Assembly: GCF_004346195.1 (NCBI RefSeq)
Contig: NZ_SMAK01000008.1
Span: 62,001-126,000, forward strand
DNA: 64,000 nucleotides
Direction: 5' to 3'
Origin: Tepidamorphus gemmatus
GTDB taxonomy: Bacteria > Pseudomonadota > Alphaproteobacteria > Rhizobiales > Tepidamorphaceae
Positions within the stretch are counted from its first letter, which is position 1; every line of letters starts with the position of its first letter. Below, in pieces: positions 63,784 through 64,000 of the stretch. Both the position numbers and the translations under genes were made by a program. A model generated the notes under the pieces. That model saw only the letters and a list, made by a program, of their open reading frames with translations, was not told the origin of the DNA and searched no databases.

Positions 63784-64000
63784 GTGTGCGAACCGTCCGA
63801 CGAAGACAGCGCGGCGCTGGAAGCCGGCCGGCTCATGTTCGCCCGGCCGTGGCAATTCCGGCTCGGCGTTGTCCGTCTCGATCAGCTGCCCCCCGCCGAC
63901 CGTCCCGAAGTTGCGTTCGCCGGACGCTCCAATGTCGGCAAGTCGAGCCTGCTCAACGCGCTGACCGGACGCCGCAACCTTGCCCGCACCTCCAACACGC
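63784..64000 (+). CDS. yihA: Ribosome-biogenesis GTPase YihA/EngB, 3' end outside window
   Basis: 72 codons visible. [46 protein letters not shown] leads to G1 (GRSNVGKSS) and the start of G2 (TSNT), where the window ends. GTG 63784 is the probable start, 34 bases after yidC; ATG 63835 is a shorter alternative but would remove conserved N-terminal residues. Needed for 50S assembly. Confidence 0.9.
   Translation, partial: MCEPSDEDSAALEAGRLMFARPWQFRLGVVRLDQLPPADRPEVAFAGRSNVGKSSLLNALTGRRNLARTSNT

Overview
The window reads as chromosomal DNA of a high-GC alphaproteobacterium, most likely order Hyphomicrobiales (Rhizobiales). This rests on strong GC3 bias, rpmH-rnpA-yidC-engB synteny, Rhizobiales-style palindromic intergenic repeats, and several quaternary-amine, TRAP and ABC catabolic loci side by side. 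No phage, insertion sequence, CRISPR or rRNA is visible. One tRNA gene (Arg-ACG) is present. Nearly all of the sequence is coding, with many 4-base ATGA/GTGA start-stop overlaps.

Region 1 (1-9357) is a one-carbon / methylated-amine module. It holds the end of a GcvT-domain (dimethylglycine/sarcosine dehydrogenase-like) protein, a zinc homocysteine S-methyltransferase, an MttB-family corrinoid methyltransferase without pyrrolysine, a corrinoid protein with a base-off DxHxxG motif, a QueG-like ferredoxin protein that could reactivate the corrinoid, an iron alcohol dehydrogenase, an enolase-superfamily enzyme and a DAO-type flavin oxidoreductase. It looks like an aerobic corrinoid-dependent demethylation pathway for a quaternary amine of unknown identity.

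Region 2 (9444-21253) holds an MBOAT/SGNH acyltransferase pair, two drug/metabolite transporters, moaA, a DUF971 gene, a periplasmic L,D-transpeptidase and a tightly coupled otsB-GH15-otsA trehalose operon preceded by a possible leader peptide.

Region 3 (21337-39372) is a carbohydrate catabolic island. A LacI regulator and an FAH-family 2-keto-3-deoxy-acid dehydratase (XylX-like) are transcribed leftward. A Tat-exported binding protein, two permeases, two unequal ATPases, Gfo/Idh/MocA, sugar isomerase, DUF4432, SDR, CaiB-type CoA transferase, a cytoplasmic binding-protein-like protein, enoyl-CoA hydratase and an alpha-ketoglutarate-semialdehyde-type dehydrogenase are transcribed rightward. 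The dehydratase and the aldehyde dehydrogenase would make the last two steps of a Weimberg-type route. The two ATPases carry complementary defects that fall on the same composite ATP site. Ten-base-periodic repeats flank the divergent LacI/binding-protein promoters.

Region 4 (39374-56295) is two leftward operons for uptake and CoA activation of an organic or aromatic/branched acid. One is GntR, kinase-like phosphotransferase, acyl-CoA dehydrogenase, acyl-CoA ligase, TRAP transporter and a crotonase fragment. The other is GntR, LivGHM, binding protein, LivF, long-chain acyl-CoA synthetase-like ligase and nitronate monooxygenase-like protein. The two GntR proteins are paralogues with the same recognition helix, and matching TTTGTCGGACA motifs lie upstream of both.

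Region 5 (56735-64000) holds tRNA-Arg, a TVP38 membrane protein / disulfide oxidoreductase / histidine kinase set, and the conserved rpmH-rnpA-yidC-engB cluster, the last gene cut by the window end.
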